DNA of 64,000 nt, taken from the NCBI GenBank assembly GCA_033439795.1, contig JAUTDP010000009.1:682001-746000 (forward strand), written 5' to 3'. A model generated the notes under the pieces. It did no database searches, was not told the DNA's origin, and saw only the letters and a list, made by a program, of their open reading frames with translations. Positions 1-15,100 of the stretch are shown here, in pieces. The first letter of the stretch is position 1. Each line of letters begins with the position of its first letter. Position numbers and translations under genes: made by a program. This stretch comes from Sordaria brevicollis (Eukaryota; Ascomycota; Sordariomycetes; Sordariales; Sordariaceae).

Positions 1-290
1 TAATTAACGAAAGATTAAATAAAGTATTTTAATAATTAAACGGTAATACGAAGTAATAAATTAATATTTGTAAATTGTATTTAAAAGCGTGAATAATAGA
101 AGGTAAAAAATAAAATTTACTTACGAAACGAATAATAAATTAAAGATTTAAAGGCCGTTCGCAATATATTATAGGGATTAAAAATATTTACTAATATAAT
201 ATATAAAAGGCTAAATAAAATATTTTCATAATTAAATATAAAAAAATATAATAATAATTAATAATTATAAATTGTATTTAAAAGCGTAAA
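1..290. repeat. 197-bp tandem repeat, left outer end
   Basis: The words TTAAAAGCGT at 81 and 278 and their surroundings recur with a spacing of 197 bp. The mirror copy near 27,768-28,130 shows the same spacing (27,768 to 27,965), so the tandem repeat predates the two arms. The first unit is cut by the window edge. Tandem repeats like this often sit just inside the ends of transposable elements, but that role is inferred. Confidence 0.6.
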
Positions 291-2286
291 GAATAGTAAG
301 GAGTAAAGAATATAGGGAATAAATTAGAATTGGGAAGGAGGGAAGTCTTAAGAAATAAAATCGGAGGCGAAACGATTTCGTTTTATTTCCTAAATTTTTT
401 ATTAAATTATATTATTTACGAACTTTATTATATATTTTAACGTTATTAATTATCCTTTTAAAATATATTTTCCGTATTATTTTAATAGTAAATTATATAT
501 TAAGGACTTTCTTCATCGAAATAATAATATTTACGTAAAATATTATATAGGGCGTTAAAAATAGATATTAAATAGAAGTTCCGCGTAAGTGCGTAAATAT
601 GCCAAATTAGAATATATTTAATATTTAATTATTAATTTATAATACCGGCGTTAAATTTATTAAATAGAATTCGTCTACTTTATTACCTTTCTTATTCTAT
701 AACCGGTTGCTAATCGAAGTACTATATATCCCTAATAATAAATCCGTAAAGTAGTTTACCTTAATTGTATATATATAATTCTTAATTTAATATTTATTTT
801 ATATTAATTAATATATCGAAAGGGGGTTTAATGATATATCGCTATAAATATAATTATTAAACGAACGAATTAATTAAGTTTTTATATTCGGTAAAGTAAG
901 GTAATCCGACTTTATATCGGTTATATTATTTTATTAATATCCGTTTTAAGAATTAAATATAAGTAGAAATATAATTCGTTATAATAATAATTATTTACCT
1001 TTATTTTCTTATTTACTATATATTATAAATTCGTTTAATTATTTTATTATTATATTTTAATATTATTATATACCGAGTACGATTATAATTATTATAAGCT
1101 TATATAGAGTTATTAACGTTGGGCGGGAAATTATATAATTAATTATTAAAATTTCCAAACCCTAAATATTTAATACCTTTACGGCTTTTAATAATACCCG
1201 GCCCCTATTTAATTTAATCCTATATTCCTCTAAACTATAAAAGTTAATTATAAAAAGAATAATTCAAATAAAGTAAAATAAATTCCTTATAATTTATAGG
1301 GCGCCCCTATTAATTATCGCTAAAATTAGCCCGGTAAATAGTAATATAATTGCGAATATATTTAATCGAAATTTCGAATATTTAAATTATTGCTTCGTTA
1401 TTATATATATTACTATTTAGGAATTTATAAATTATTTATATATTTACTACTTTACCGAATTATTAAACGAATTAATATTTATCTTTATTAAAAAAATTAT
1501 ATTTATTATTATAATACGTACTTTTGCAATTTAATTGGGATTTGTATTTATAAACTTTACCCGTATTATTATTATTAAAAAAGTAAATACAATTATAGAA
1601 AATATTAATTTCCTTTACTTTAAAAATACCTTTAAATTACTTTCCTTTAAATAATTTAAAGGGGGGGTAAAATAATCGAATTATATAATTTATAACGACC
1701 CGAATAAATTCTTCCAATTTACAATCTTCGTTATTTATTTTCGCGGAAATTTATTATTTAAAAGGGACTACTATCCGGTTAAAACGCTTCTTTAAAACTT
1801 CGCAATAATAATTTATATCGTATAAATTATATTCCTTATCGAGTATTTAATTTAATTAAAAATATCCGGTCTTAAAAATATATATCTTTCCGATAATAAC
1901 GAAATATTAATTAATATAGGGCTTTATTACGGTTAATATATATTTTAAAATTATAATATTATAGCCGGTTATTTATATATATAACGTATAAATATAATCT
2001 TTTATAAATTATTTAAATTTACCGAAGAATATATTTATATTAAAATCGTCTTAAATATTATACGCGATTATAATTATAAAATAAAATATTTAAGCCCGTA
2101 ATTTAAAAACTTTAGCGTACTTCTAGGCTTAAATTATAATTTTATTTAGGATTCCCTTCGAATTATTAAGAATCCGGTTATTAAATTTATTAAATAAGGG
2201 GTTTTTAACGATTATATTTGCAATTTTCTTTATACGAGTTAAATATTCGCTAAGGACGTCTTTAATTTCGAAAATACTAAATTAAT

Positions 2287-2700
2287 TTCTAAATCCCTTA
2301 ATATTTACTCTTATAAAAATTAAAGTAAATCCGGTATTAATTGGGCTAAATATTCTATTATTAATTTAATTTCTAAATATTTCGGCGTTTATTCCTATAG
2401 GAATTAAAGTAAATCCGGTATCGATTAGGCTAAATATTCCGTTATTAATTTAATTTCTAAATATTTCGGCGTTTATTTTTATAAGAATTAAAGTAGATTT
2501 AATATCGATTAGGCTAAATATTCCATTATTAATTTAATTTCTAAATCCTTTAGCGTTTATTCTTATAGGAATTAAAATAAATTCGGTATCGATTAAATTA
2601 GATATTCCGTTATTAATTTAATTTCTAGATCCTTCGGCATTTATTCCTATAGGAATTAAAATAAATCCGTTATTAATTAAACTAAATATTTAAAAATTAT
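2287..2700 (-). repeat. 84-bp coding tandem repeat (left arm)
   Basis: The word TTCTAAAT or TTCTAGAT recurs at 2,287, 2,371, 2,455, 2,539 and 2,623, exactly 84 bp apart. Eighty-four is 28 codons, and in the minus-strand frame each unit reads as a 28-residue repeat ending in an I-P-I-G-I-N core, with a stop where a Gln codon is expected. The repeats belong to the 3' part of the broken frame at 2,353-3,757. Confidence 0.85.
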
Positions 2701-3757
2701 TTCTAACGGGAATAATTTTAGGACCCTTTATTCATTTTTCGTTATATATATATAATACCCGGGCAATAATCGGAAATTAGAATTTAAAATATTTATAGCC
2801 CCATTAAACTACCGAATTAAAATTTATACAATTATCTTTATTATTAAAATCGGGGCCTAACGGAAACCGTTTTAATATAATAAAATTATCGTTCGGATCG
2901 ATAAATTCCTTACTTTTAAAGGCGGGTATAATATTACGGAAGCGAATAAAATTTATTATCGAAGGGTTAATACCCTTATTATTTTTTCCCTTAATCTTTC
3001 TATTAATTTTTTTAATATTCGGCACTTTAACCTCTTTATCTTCGACCTTTATTTTAAATATTTAATTACTCTTTATTAAAATATACGCTATTATAATCCG
3101 CTATTTAACTTTAAACTTTATATTTCTTATAGCGGGTTTAATATACCGCTTAACGAAACGCGTAATAACGTCCTTTTTTATTCGTTTAAACGTTTTAAAA
3201 ATCTTTTATACTATATTAAACGAATTTTCGGAATTAATATAATATATATTAATAAAGGGAATAAAAGAATTAAAAACGTTTTAATCGATTTTATATCCGG
3301 TTTTTATAGCCTTTATAACGATAAATAAAAAATACGAATATATTTCGCCGATAATTATCGCTTTTTTATCGTAATATACGAAAATATTTTATAGGGATTT
3401 AGTAATTTAAATATACCTATTAAAAATATATAATATTAAATACTTCGCAACTTTATATTTATATAGCGTTTTAAAATATAAACCGGCGGCGTTGAAAATA
3501 CCTAATAAATTTAATTAGAAATTAAATATAAATTCGTAAATTTATTAAATAAGAATATTAACGTATTACTCTCTTAAATGGATTAGTGGAAATTTATTTT
3601 ATAGAGGATTTACTCCTCCGTCTAATTATAAATAATATTATATATAATCGGAAGGAATTATTTTATTAATTATTACTATTTAATTCGATATAAACGATTT
3701 AAATATTATAAAATAGTATTTATATTCAAAATTAATCCGAAACCAATTTTAATATAG
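2353..3757 (-). pseudogene. RIP-killed long reading frame (left arm)
   Basis: Minus-strand mirror of the broken frame at 23,942-25,346. The best preserved piece is 2,804-3,025, which translates without a stop and matches the 24,674-24,895 piece of the other arm almost residue for residue. Interruptions are TAA and TAG, the codons RIP makes from CAA, CAG and TGG. The 3' part holds the 28-residue repeats. I do not recognise the protein. It was probably a gene of the mobile or repeated element that forms the arms. Confidence 0.6.
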
Positions 3758-5280
3758 TATTAATAATAGAAGTTTAAACTAGCGGCGTAAATTGCGGAAT
3801 TTAGGATTAAAATATTAATATATTTAAAAGGGTTATTCTAATTCTAAACGATTTTTAAACGTTTAATCTATAATTAATTAAAAAAAATTATTTAAATTTT
3901 AAACTTAACCTTCTATAGAATAAAATAAATTATTTTATTCATCGTTAGTAAAGTACGCCTATTTACTCCTATAGGAATAAATTATTCCTTACTTTAATTA
4001 AAATAAATATAAAGGGGTATAAATTTATATTTATAATTATAAGGAATTAGCAACTATAAGGACGCGCTTATAAATTATTATAATTTTTATATATTTTTCG
4101 ATAATTTAAGTAAATAGGGGTAATTACCCGAAAATTTAATAAAATATATTAAATTTATTAGAGGGCGGTAATATATTTCTATTTTATATTAAATATACGA
4201 ATATATATAATAAACCGTTATCAAAATCGAATTTAACGAATCGATTTATAACGTCGGTATTTAGTTTAGTATTAATTAATTCCGTATATTTAATTAATTC
4301 GAGGATTTCCTTTTTATTTTTACCGATTAATTATATAATATCGAATAAAGTACTTTTAATAATATTATTACTAAGTTAAACGCTTAGGTCCTATAATAAT
4401 ATAAAATAGCCGTATATATTTTAAGCGAAGAATTAAAGTAAATAGATTAACGTTATATTTAAATTTATTATTTTATTATTTTTATTAGAAGTAAATTCGC
4501 TATTTTCGGTATCGATTATAAGCGCGTTAATAATATATTATAAAAGGTTATTAATATATTCCGTAATAACCTTTATACGGATATTATAATTAAAATAGAT
4601 AATATTAATCTATATTAATAAAATATTAAACGAAGGATATATTATTATATTATTAAATAGCGTTAATAAAGTTATTATTCCCTTATTAATTATAAGTATT
4701 TATATCTCTTTAATAATTAACGTTGTAAAATTGTTAATTATTTTTCCTAAATCGGTAATCGCCTTCTAAATATCGGGATAAAAGAATTACTATTAATACC
4801 CTTAATTGTAATAAATCTCCTTTAATTCACTAGCCTCTATAGCTAACGCCCTTCCGTTAATAATATTATTAGGATTACCAGATTCGAAAAAAGGAATAAA
4901 GGATTCGTCCCAAATTAAATTAAAAGTAGTAACTATTTCGTTATTAATAATAAACGTAAATAGCCTAAAAAGCTTATTAAATTTAATTTATTATACGAAC
5001 GTAATAAACGCTTATATATCCGTTAATTTATTTAACGTCGGCGTAACCGAATATATTAAATATATTAAAATTAATAATAGCCGAATTATCCTAAATATAT
5101 TAATAAATATATTTTAAGTAAATTAAATTTTATTAATTATAATAACCTAAAATTTAGTATTAAAAATTATAATTATCTTTAAACGGAGCGGAGTTATTTA
5201 TATTTTCTTTTTAAAATTATATTAAATTAGCTTATATTTTAATTTATTCTTATAAAAGAAAATAATATTATACTAAAAGG

Positions 5281-5545
5281 GTAAATTTATATATTCTCTT
5301 TAATAAAATTAATTATAATAATATTATCCTATACCGAATTATAATTTTCATTTTTAAAATTTAATTATTCGTCCGAATTATTATTATTAATTTTAAACGA
5401 ATTAGTATTAAAATCCGAACCCCGACGCTCTACCCTCTTTTTAACCTTAATTCTTTTATTTTAATAAATTTAATTTTATATACGTTAATTTATAAAGGTA
5501 TTTTTCCTTTATACGTACCCATCTATATTAAACGCTTAATTCCCC
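5281..5545 (-). pseudogene. RIP-killed coding-like frame (left arm)
   Basis: Minus-strand counterpart of the broken frame at 22,168-22,431. A run of charged codons (Lys-Lys-Arg-Val-Glu-Arg-Arg-Ser-Ser-Asp) survives with only RIP-type stops. It lies on the same strand as the broken frame at 2,353-3,757 and upstream of it, so the two may be parts of one gene. No family was recognised. Confidence 0.4.
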
Positions 5546-7527
5546 TATAGTATTTAAATTTTCTTTATACCTTTAAAACCTTAATATTAATTAATTATTG
5601 TAAATACAGTAATAATAATAATTCGGGTAATATCCGTTTTATAACGGCCTACGATATATTTAATTATTAATTCGTCGAACCGGCTTTAATTTAAAGTTTT
5701 ATTATAGCGAAAATTATCCTTCGAAATATTATTAAATTCGGCGTATTAATAATAAATTTTAAACTCGCCGAATATATTATATAATTCTTTAAATGTTTAA
5801 AGGATTAAAGAGGGTAAGAAAATTATAATATTAAAGTAAATTTATATAGCCTTACCTTTTTATTTTAAATCGAAAAGTTTTTAATATTTTATAAATAAAA
5901 TAGAATTATAAATTAAAGTCTTGTTAATTTTTATTTCGTTAAATAAAATAGCTTTATTAAAGGGTTTACGTATTATTTTATAAATAATAAAAGCGTTTAT
6001 TTAAATATTAGCCCGGGTATTATTTATTTTTATAGGAATTAGGAATTTAATTCTTATAAAAATTAATTATAAATAAAATTTACTTATAATTTAATAAAAG
6101 AGTAATATACGGTTATTAATCCTATTAATCTCTTACTTAATTTAATTAAATTTTTCCGAAAATTCCTTTAATTTAAATAACGGCGGTAAATCCTATATAA
6201 TAATCTTCTCTTTATTAACCTTTCGCCCGAAGGCCCGTATACCTTCGATTATTAATTTACTATTTATTATAATATTTTTTATAAAATAATTCTAAATAAT
6301 TAATACTTTAATTATAGCGCTTATTTCTATTTACGATTTTAATTTAGAGCGTATATCGTTTTAAAATAGCGTATCCCCGGTTATTATATATAAAAGATAT
6401 TAAATTATATCCTCCGCTTAAATAATATATTAAGTAATAATATTACCCGAATTATAGAAAAGAGGGAAACGGGTCGTTTATTCGAATAGTTTTTAAATTA
6501 AAGGCTTTTCCTACTTTTTACCGTAAGTTTATATAATTAATTAGAAAGATTGTATATCTATCCGTTCGGCGGTATTGCCTAATCCGGTATTAAAATTTAT
6601 AGCCTTTTTAAAATTAGTTTTATCGGCGTTAATTTTAATATTTATCGAAATAATAAATTATAGAACCTAATTAAATATTAGAACGTTACGGGTATATACC
6701 GTTTAAATTTAGCGGTTTATAATACTTTTATTATTATTAAATTTGGGTATTTCTATATAGATTATATAAATAATTTATTAGAGCGTTATAAGGGCGCTTT
6801 ATTATATATATTCGGTTTTATTTTCTTTAAGGTCTTTTATAAATTGGGTATTAATATTTATAAGGAAGATTAATATTATTTATTTTTCGCTATTTAATTT
6901 ATAACCCTTAATAGAATTAAATGTTTAAATACCTTTTCTTTAGTTATTAAAGTAACCGAATAAAAATAAAACCCGGAATTAATTATTAATTAAATATTTA
7001 TTAATATTTATAAATTTATTTTAATATTATATAAATTTAACCGCCCTTTAGTACTTAAATTGTACTGAATATCGTCGTAAAATTAAAAAAAAGTTTATAA
7101 ATAAAATCTCTTTCTATAAAATAGCCTATAAGTTTATACCGGGATTAATTTAGGGCGTATTTTTAATTTTTATTACTATTATATAAATAAATAATTTAGC
7201 GAATAAATAATTTTAAATAACCTTTATAATATATATAATAATAGGGTTTTTAAACGTATTCGGGACGTCGCGTAATATTACCCTAAAGGACGGGAAGGGT
7301 AAATTACCGTTTTAACTCTTTATATTTAATAAGGGTCCGAATTAATTAATTATTAAATTCCGTTAACGATAAATATTATATAGGTTATAAATTATATAGA
7401 GTTTATAATTTATTCCTATTAGAATAAAGAAAATAAATAGGTATAAATTATTTAGGTTAGTATAATTTACTCCTATTAGAATTAATTAATTAATTTTAAT
7501 TAGAGTAAATTTAAAATAGCAATTCCC

Positions 7528-7543
7528 AATTCCTATAGGAATT
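7528..7543. repeat. dispersed 16-bp palindrome
   Basis: AATTCCTATAGGAATT is a perfect 16-bp palindrome. Shorter or slightly changed versions with the same CCTATAGG core recur across the block, for example at 2,391-2,404, 3,965-3,978, 8,465-8,478, 11,571-11,584 and 25,043-25,056. CCTATAGG is what RIP on both strands would make of CCTGCAGG, so the pre-RIP core may have been that eight-base palindrome. Confidence 0.6.
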
Positions 7544-10500
7544 AATTAATAAAATATTTATAATTATAATCGATATATTAATAATAATTTTTAATGGATT
7601 TATACCTTAATATACCGATAAAAAACGCTACGTTAAATTCCTATATCGACGTAAAATTATATATAAATATTTAATTAAAGACCCGGTTCCTATTGAATTT
7701 TTTAAAACCCTCCGAATTCTTACTAATTAATTATAATTCGGTAGAAATATATTTAAAATCGATTATATTATTATATTTAGGGAATTATAAAATTATAACG
7801 GCGATTTTATTAAAATTATAATATTCTATATTTATTAAATAATTAATTTTAATAATTATTGTATTTATATATTTATCCAATTTATTCGAATATAAATCGA
7901 GGTTTTAAATACGTAATATAGGCGTATAATATAATAATTAGAAATCGCTAACCTTTATAAGATTTTTAAAAAATAGGTATTTTTTATTAACCTTATTTTT
8001 ATAAGTTTTAAATTTTTACTATTTTACCGGTATAATTATAAAAGGTATTAATTATTTACTTTTATAGGAATTACGAAGTTTACTATAATAGTAAGAAGGG
8101 TATATTATAAGAGGGTAAATTATAAAAGGGAGGAAGGAAGAAGGTAAGAGAGGGTTTAAAAATTAAAGAAGGAAATATTTTAATTATACGGTTAAAGGAT
8201 TTATTTTTAAAGCGGTTATAATAATTAAATAACGGTAACCGCTAAATAATTAAATTAATTAAATTTAGCGTTGTAATATAATTAACGTAGGCTTTTAACT
8301 AATTAAATTACTATTTTTAAATAATATTATTCTACTTTTTTTAGCGTAATAATTTGTATTTAATTCCCGAAATTTATTTTTTAAATTTAATAAACTTATT
8401 TATAACTGTAGTAGTCCGAACTTTAATAATATAAAACTCCTATTACCGGCTAAATTTAAAAATAATTCCTATAGGAATAAATTCTAATATTTATATTATA
8501 TATTATAATACGAAATTTCAAATCTTAAAACTACGAAACTAATAACTTTCGTAGGAATTAAGTATAGCGGGTATATACGAAATATAAGAATTAATAATAT
8601 ATATATATATAAGTACTTATATAATCGATATTATTAAATAGGAATAAACGCTTTTAATATTAATAGTTATATAAATAGGGGGGCGAAAGTATATTAATTC
8701 GAATTAGAATTAAAATTATTATTATTTAAATTTTATATATTATTTTTATCCCCCGAATCTTTATCTTAATTATATATAATTATATTATTTTTGTCTTCGT
8801 TATTAAAAAGTCTAAAGTATTTATAATCTTCGTTATATTCGGGTTGGATTTCCTTATTGTTAAATTATTCTAATATATTAAATAATAATTTAAGTAAACC
8901 GTTATATTAAAGGTTGGGCGTATTAAAATCGACGGGATTTAATTTACTATTTTAACGAATGGCGAAATTATTCTTATAAATTATATATGCGTAATTAATA
9001 ATATTTATATTAATAAATAGTATAATATATTTACTTCCGTTAAATTTTTTAAATTTTAATTCTAAAGCCTTATATATAATTATAATTAATAGACCGATAA
9101 TAAATATTTCCGTAAACGTCGATTTATAATTGTAAATAGAATTTTTATTATATTTAATATCGATAATAAACGAGTGGTTAATGTATTTTATAATTAAATT
9201 AATTTCTTTCTAATTATTACCGGCTATAATATACTAAATAAAACCTAATTTTAAGATAATAATAGAAAGTTTTTAATTAATAACTTTTAATCGTAGGAAT
9301 TACGAAAAGTATAATATTTTAAATTTATAATTAGTAAACTTCCTTTTATAAAAGAAGAGGGGGAGATAATTAATTATTTAACGGAGTATATTATAATCGC
9401 TAAATTGAATTACGCGAATAAGAATAATTAAGATTCGTATAATATATAAATATTAATATATATTATAAAAATGGATGTCGATATTAAATTTATCGTAATC
9501 GGGGTATTTCTTAATTTAAACCGGTAATATAAATACTTTATTATAAATTTAAACGATTTAAATTATAATATAGGAGGAATTTTTAATACGGATAATAATT
9601 TTAAGCGTAGCTTTAATATTTTTATTATTAACGTTAATAAATTAAAGGTAGCGAATATTGATAAAATTACGTATAAAAAAGGTTATAATCCTAGAATAAA
9701 ATATATTATAAAGGAGTTGCGTCCCGTAATAGAATTTAATTTTAATTTCTTTAATTTTTTTAAACTTATTGAATTTATACGTATTTTATTCGATTAGTAA
9801 TTAAAAATACCGAAAAATAAGGTTAATAAAATTTATTTTAATATAAAAGAAAGTAAGGATAGGAATTATTTATTACTTATAATTATAAAATTATTAGGTA
9901 TTTAATTAAGCGGATATAATTTTATATATATAAGAAATCGTTTTCTAATTGCTATAAACGAAGAAAAGCCTATTTCTAAATTAGGCCGGGTTTATACCTA
10001 AAAAGTTTAAAAATAATTTATCGTACAAATAATAAATATTAGCGAATTCTCCCTCGTTTTCGTTAATAGTAGGAATTTAGAGGATATAATTCTTTTTCGT
10101 TCGATATCGTTCTACTTTTAGGAAATAATATTAGGAAAATATATATAAATCCTTATAAAATTTAAAAAATAGAATATATAATTTATCGATAATTAAAAAC
10201 GATATAGCCGATTAGAATATATAAAGCGTCCGAATAAGAATAGGGATTATTTATTACTTTTAAAATAGAATAAACGGCCGAAATTATTAGGGACGAAAAG
10301 GTTTATAAATATTAAGGCTATTAATTAATAAATAAATAATAAAATTACGTATTATATTTTTCCAATTTAATTTAAAGTTTTAAATAATATTTAAATAATT
10401 ATAATTATTGTAAATAATAACGAAATTAAGATTAAAAATGTTACGTTTAAGATTAATTTACTTTAATTAACTTAATTTTTAAAAAAAGGGGTTAGTAATT

Positions 10501-11570
10501 AAATTTATAATCCTTTTAGTAATTAAATCTTTAATAATTATTATAGTCCGAATATAAAATATAAAAACGCCGAACGTAGCGAAGGTATTTTATATACGTT
10601 TAATTACCCTATTATTATATAGATACAACCCGATTACTTATACGAAAAAATTCGAATTCCTAGGAATAATTATATTTATAATAATAATGAAAATTATATA
10701 AATTTTAAAGGATATATATTAAACGTAATCCGAGTATTATATAAACGACGGTTAATATATATAAAAATATTATATTAAATTAAAAAGGAGGGAGTATAAC
10801 CGCGGGGTATAAAAGCGTAAATCGTTAATATATTTTTTTATAACCAATATAACCTAATTTACGTTATTTATATCGGTAATATTATAAAATTTATATTTAT
10901 TAATATAAGAGGCGCCGTTTTATTTAACGAAAGATAAAAAGAAATTAATATATTTAAATAAATTAATAAATTTATTTTAGAATATAATAAATTCGTATAA
11001 TTTATTTTCGTCTTCGAATTATATTATAACGCTTTAACGATGGAAAGCTTTACGAATATTCTAATTTTATAATATAATAATTAATTATTTAATATAAAAA
11101 TTAAATAGCCGATTATCCTTCTAAATAACGTTAACTTAATTATAAAGGAAATTTTTAAAATACCTTTAAAATAAATATTAAATTAAAATTCTTAAATAAT
11201 ACGAATAAAATATTTAAAATTATTATTAACCTTATTAAAATTTAATACTTAATTCGGTAGTAGAGGTATATTTATAAAATGCGGCGTAAAGGACGATAAG
11301 GGTAAATAAACCCTTATTTATAATAGCGGTATATTATATAGAATAGAAAATTCGGATATAGGTTTAAATAAATAGAAAATAAATATTAACCGGTCCGGTA
11401 AAATTGGCGGGAATTATAATAAATATTAAAAAAAGTTATTAACAATTTCTAAAAACGATAATATAATTAAGTAATTATAAACCGAATATTATTATAATAT
11501 TAATATAGGATAGGTATTAAGGTTTATTCTTATAGGAAGGAAATATAAATTTAATAAAATAGTAGAATTT

Positions 11571-11584
11571 ACTCCTATAGGAGT
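11571..11584. repeat. dispersed 14-bp palindrome near inner end
   Basis: ACTCCTATAGGAGT is a perfect palindrome just outside the conserved inner-end sequence of the left arm. The right arm has ATTCCTATAGGAGT at the mirror position (about 16,122-16,135). Confidence 0.6.
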
Positions 11585-11620
11585 ACTTTTCTATCGCTTA
11601 TAGCCAAATCGTATAAAATC
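11573..11620 (+). repeat. inner-end signature of the arm, copy 1
   Basis: The words TATAGGAGT, then ATAGCCAAATCGTATAAAATCG split by a short variable stretch, are shared with 33,694-33,736 in the same orientation and with 16,083-16,136 in reverse complement. Where the three copies differ, the two arm copies carry TA in place of the TG or CA seen at 33,694-33,736, so the arm copies are RIP-mutated versions. This marks a recurrent element end or near-end. Confidence 0.65.
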
Positions 11621-11689
11621 GCTTTAAACCTATTACCGTAGAAATAATATCCCTAAGCGTTAATTAATTATATAAATATTGGAGTGGGG

Positions 11690-12130
11690 GTAGTGGGGTA
11701 GCGCCCGGGGGTGCCGTTTCGGAGGTAGGTAAGTCTAAGAATTGAGATTAGCCGCACATATGGCGTGTTCCCCCTTCCACTGTTCGTCAGCTCGCGAAAA
11801 CGGTAATCAGCGCCCACAAAAATGGTAACCAGCGCCCTCAAACCCACTTTTTGCTGAGTACCTGTAAGCCGCGCTAGCGCAAGCGAGCCGCGCTAGCTAC
11901 CCAATGCGGCCTAGTATACTATATCGCTGCCCAACTTCGTCGTCGTCGTATAATTTGTTAGCGATTGTTAATATTACTGTACAATTGAATAAAGTTATCG
12001 CGAAGTTTTACCTACCGTTGCGCAACCTTTTTGCAGTAGTTTCTCGTTATCTTTATTATTATTTTATCGAGTATCTTCGAATTTATTATATTCTCGATTT
12101 TTTTTTATAGTCCCGTCCCAAATCGCGTGT
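11690..12130. other. RIP-spared island, left inner end
   Basis: This segment abruptly regains CA, TG and high GC. It starts with a G-rich stretch (GTAGTGGGGTAGCGCCCGGG at 11,691-11,710). Up to about 11,895 it is the near-perfect inverse of 15,826-16,030; from 11,896 to 12,130 it has no mirror. It contains a 68-codon open frame from an ATG at 11,904 that I regard as unproven. The island lies between two heavily mutated stretches, so either it was shielded from RIP or it was not part of the duplicated DNA when RIP acted. Confidence 0.8.
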
Positions 12131-15100
12131 ATACGCCCAGTCTAGGTAAATAAACTTCTAATTCCCAATATAATTTAATAAAACCGACCGTAATAACCTA
12201 TATTAATAGTATTTTATTAAAATCCTTAATAAAAATAATTTCTATTCTAATTCGAATAATTATTCTAGACCGGGCTACGGTCGTATTCGAAGAATTATAA
12301 TCTCTTTTAATTTACCGCCGTAAAACCCAACGTTCGAAAATACGGTTACCGCGGTCCCTTAGCGAATGTATTATTAAATAATAGTTTTTAATACCTTTGC
12401 TATACTTTTAATTATAATTAAGGTAATTATTTAACGCTAATCCTTTTAATATTTAGGACGAAGCCTTCGAAGCTTTTTATATTTATTATTATAGGCGCGG
12501 CTTCTTCGTTATATAACGTAATTTTACGACCGATTTTAAGGATTCTTCGAGGGTTATATAATATAATCTTCGTTATAACCGCAGCGGGATATATGTATTA
12601 ATAAAGTAAGGTATTTGTAATAGGGGATTATAAGTATTTAATTATTAATATTAAATAAAAATTATTCGTTGTAAAAAAGAGGGGGATAAATAATTTACTT
12701 ATAAAATAAATAAATAATATAATTATTTCTTTAATTTAAACGAGCTCGCTACTAATTTTAATTACCGTCGTTAAATATATAGTGGTAACGAACCTTCGAT
12801 ACGTATTATAGTCGAGAAGTTATTAGGTTTTATTAAAATAATTTTAAAATAAATTGCTTATTACTTTAGCGGTACCTTTAATAATTTTAATAAGGATAGC
12901 GAATAAAGTATATAATAAATGGATAAAGATAACCTAATCGCTGATTTACGTAATTAAAAATTCCCTATTATTCCCTAAAATATATTAAACTTTTAAAAGT
13001 AATTACAAAAGGAAAAATACGGCCTATATTCTTCTATTAAAATATTTATCGATATATTAAAATATTATAAAAATTAATATAATATTTATTACTTCGTAAA
13101 TTATAATAATAATATCCCTAGTTAATAACGAATACGGCGCGTCTTTTAGACTTATAAATAGTATATAGAAATATAAAGGAATTATTCGTATATTATACTA
13201 ATTAATAATATTTATAAAATAAATAAATCCAATACTTCTATATACTCTTCTATTATTATATAAATAAATTTATTACCCTTAATTATAAGAATCGTATTTA
13301 CTAACTCCCTTTTTTTTTTTATAAATTAACCGATTTAATCTCCCGCTTTTAAATATTATTAGAATCGACGCCTTTGGCCATAATTTTAACCTCGTATTTA
13401 ATTTTTCGAATAAGGAAATAACAGAAGATTTTACTTAATATTCTAATTACTTTAAATAATTCTAAAAGGATATTCCAAACCCCGTTATTTATATTACCGA
13501 CTTTTATAAAGGATTTAAAAGGGCGGCGCTTATAATATACCCAAAAGTAAAATAATAATTCTATATTTAATATATTATAAAAAATATAAATTTTTATATT
13601 AAAAAGAAGTAAATACAACTTAGTCTTTAAAATATTCGCGAAATAAACCCTAACCTTATATTATTCATTCTACTACTAATACGTCGGGATTTAAATAACG
13701 AAAGTCCTAATCCTTTATTATATTAAAGCTTAGAATAAGAGGTCGACCCTAATAATTTTCGCAATATCGATAAAAATTTAACCGCTAATAACCCTAATAA
13801 GGAAATTAACGCCGCTATTATTAATTATATTATCGAAGAGGAAGGAGGGGAAATAAGGGAAGGAATTATCGAGGGGGATATACCTTAAATAAAGCGCCCG
13901 CGTACTATTCCGCCTACCTATCCCCGCTTAATATTAAAATATAATATTAATCGACGGTTTTATAAAAATTCTTATAAAGGTTTCTTAAACGTATAGAAGA
14001 GGGTTATTTATATTAACGATAAGGGTTATTTTAAACGGGTATAGTAATTATTAATTAACGAATTTCGACGTTAAATTCGTAAATTTATTTATTATCCCCC
14101 CCTCCCTTATCCGTATAATAAATAATATACCTTTTTTATACTAATTTCGTATTTTATAATATTTATTTAATATTTACGAAAATATTATTTATTATAAATA
14201 AATAAATTTAATAATTATATAATCTCTAAATTTAAAAATTATAGTATTAGAATTACTAACCGTATAGAATTTATATACAAGGCTATTAAAAGGTTTCTAA
14301 AGAACCGCTTCTCCTCCCTCGACTAATTATATAATTAAATATATAGTATTTATACCGCTTAAAGGGACCACTTTGAAATAGGGTGTAAAAAAGTACAGTA
14401 AACCTTTTTATATAAATATAAGAGGGTAATATTTTTTAATAAATTACTATTAAAGGTATCTTTTTTACCCTTTAAATTAATATAATAATAATATTATTAC
14501 GTTTATAACGATTAATTTAATAGTTTAAAATAAGACCCGTATACTAATTATATTAAAAGCTTTATAACTTAATATAATTTACTCTATAAATATTTAATAT
14601 TGAAGCTATTATAATAATGGCTATAAGAAGGATTAATTATCTAAAACGTAAATAAATATTAATAGTTAATTCTAAACGGCGGTAATAAATTTATTAAAAT
14701 AGAGCAACGCGATTATAATAAATTATTTTATTTAATTAAAAAGGAAATTAAATTAATATTTTATATTTATAATTATATAAGACCCTATTCCCTTAATTAG
14801 TCGCCGGCGTTAAACTACTACCCCCGACCTAAAATTAAAAAATTATTTATATAAGAGGTCGGCGTAAAAGGTTATAAACCCGGAAGTATATAAAGCTATT
14901 TAACTTAAAATTAACTAATTATATAATAACGTTAATTAATAATTTACTACCGCCGCGCTTATCGATTATAACTAATATAATAACCGTCGTATACCCTCTT
15001 ATAATAAAGAACTTCGCCGGCTAATATAAAAAAAGGTTAAAAGGAAGGTACCGCGCCGCTAACGTTAATTTCGTATTAAAGGGATATAATAAATAACGTA

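Larger units (their letters stand above)
1..11895 (+). repeat. left arm of giant inverted repeat
   Basis: This segment returns as its reverse complement at about 15,826-28,130. Anchors I matched by eye are: 1-90 with about 27,965-28,057; 265-300 with about 27,757-27,795; 2,211-2,230 with both sides of the insertion at 25,402-25,830; 2,804-3,025 with 24,674-24,895; 5,281-5,545 with about 22,168-22,431; 11,573-11,620 with 16,083-16,136; and 11,797-11,890 with about 15,830-15,925. In the first 70 bases about 8 positions differ, most of them C/T or G/A, as expected if both arms were RIP-mutated independently after they arose. The arm may run past the left edge of the window. Confidence 0.9.

Noticed and set aside
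11904..12110. 68-codon frame in the left RIP-spared island
   Set aside because: It lies partly in AT-rich low-complexity sequence, has no counterpart in the right island and no recognisable features.
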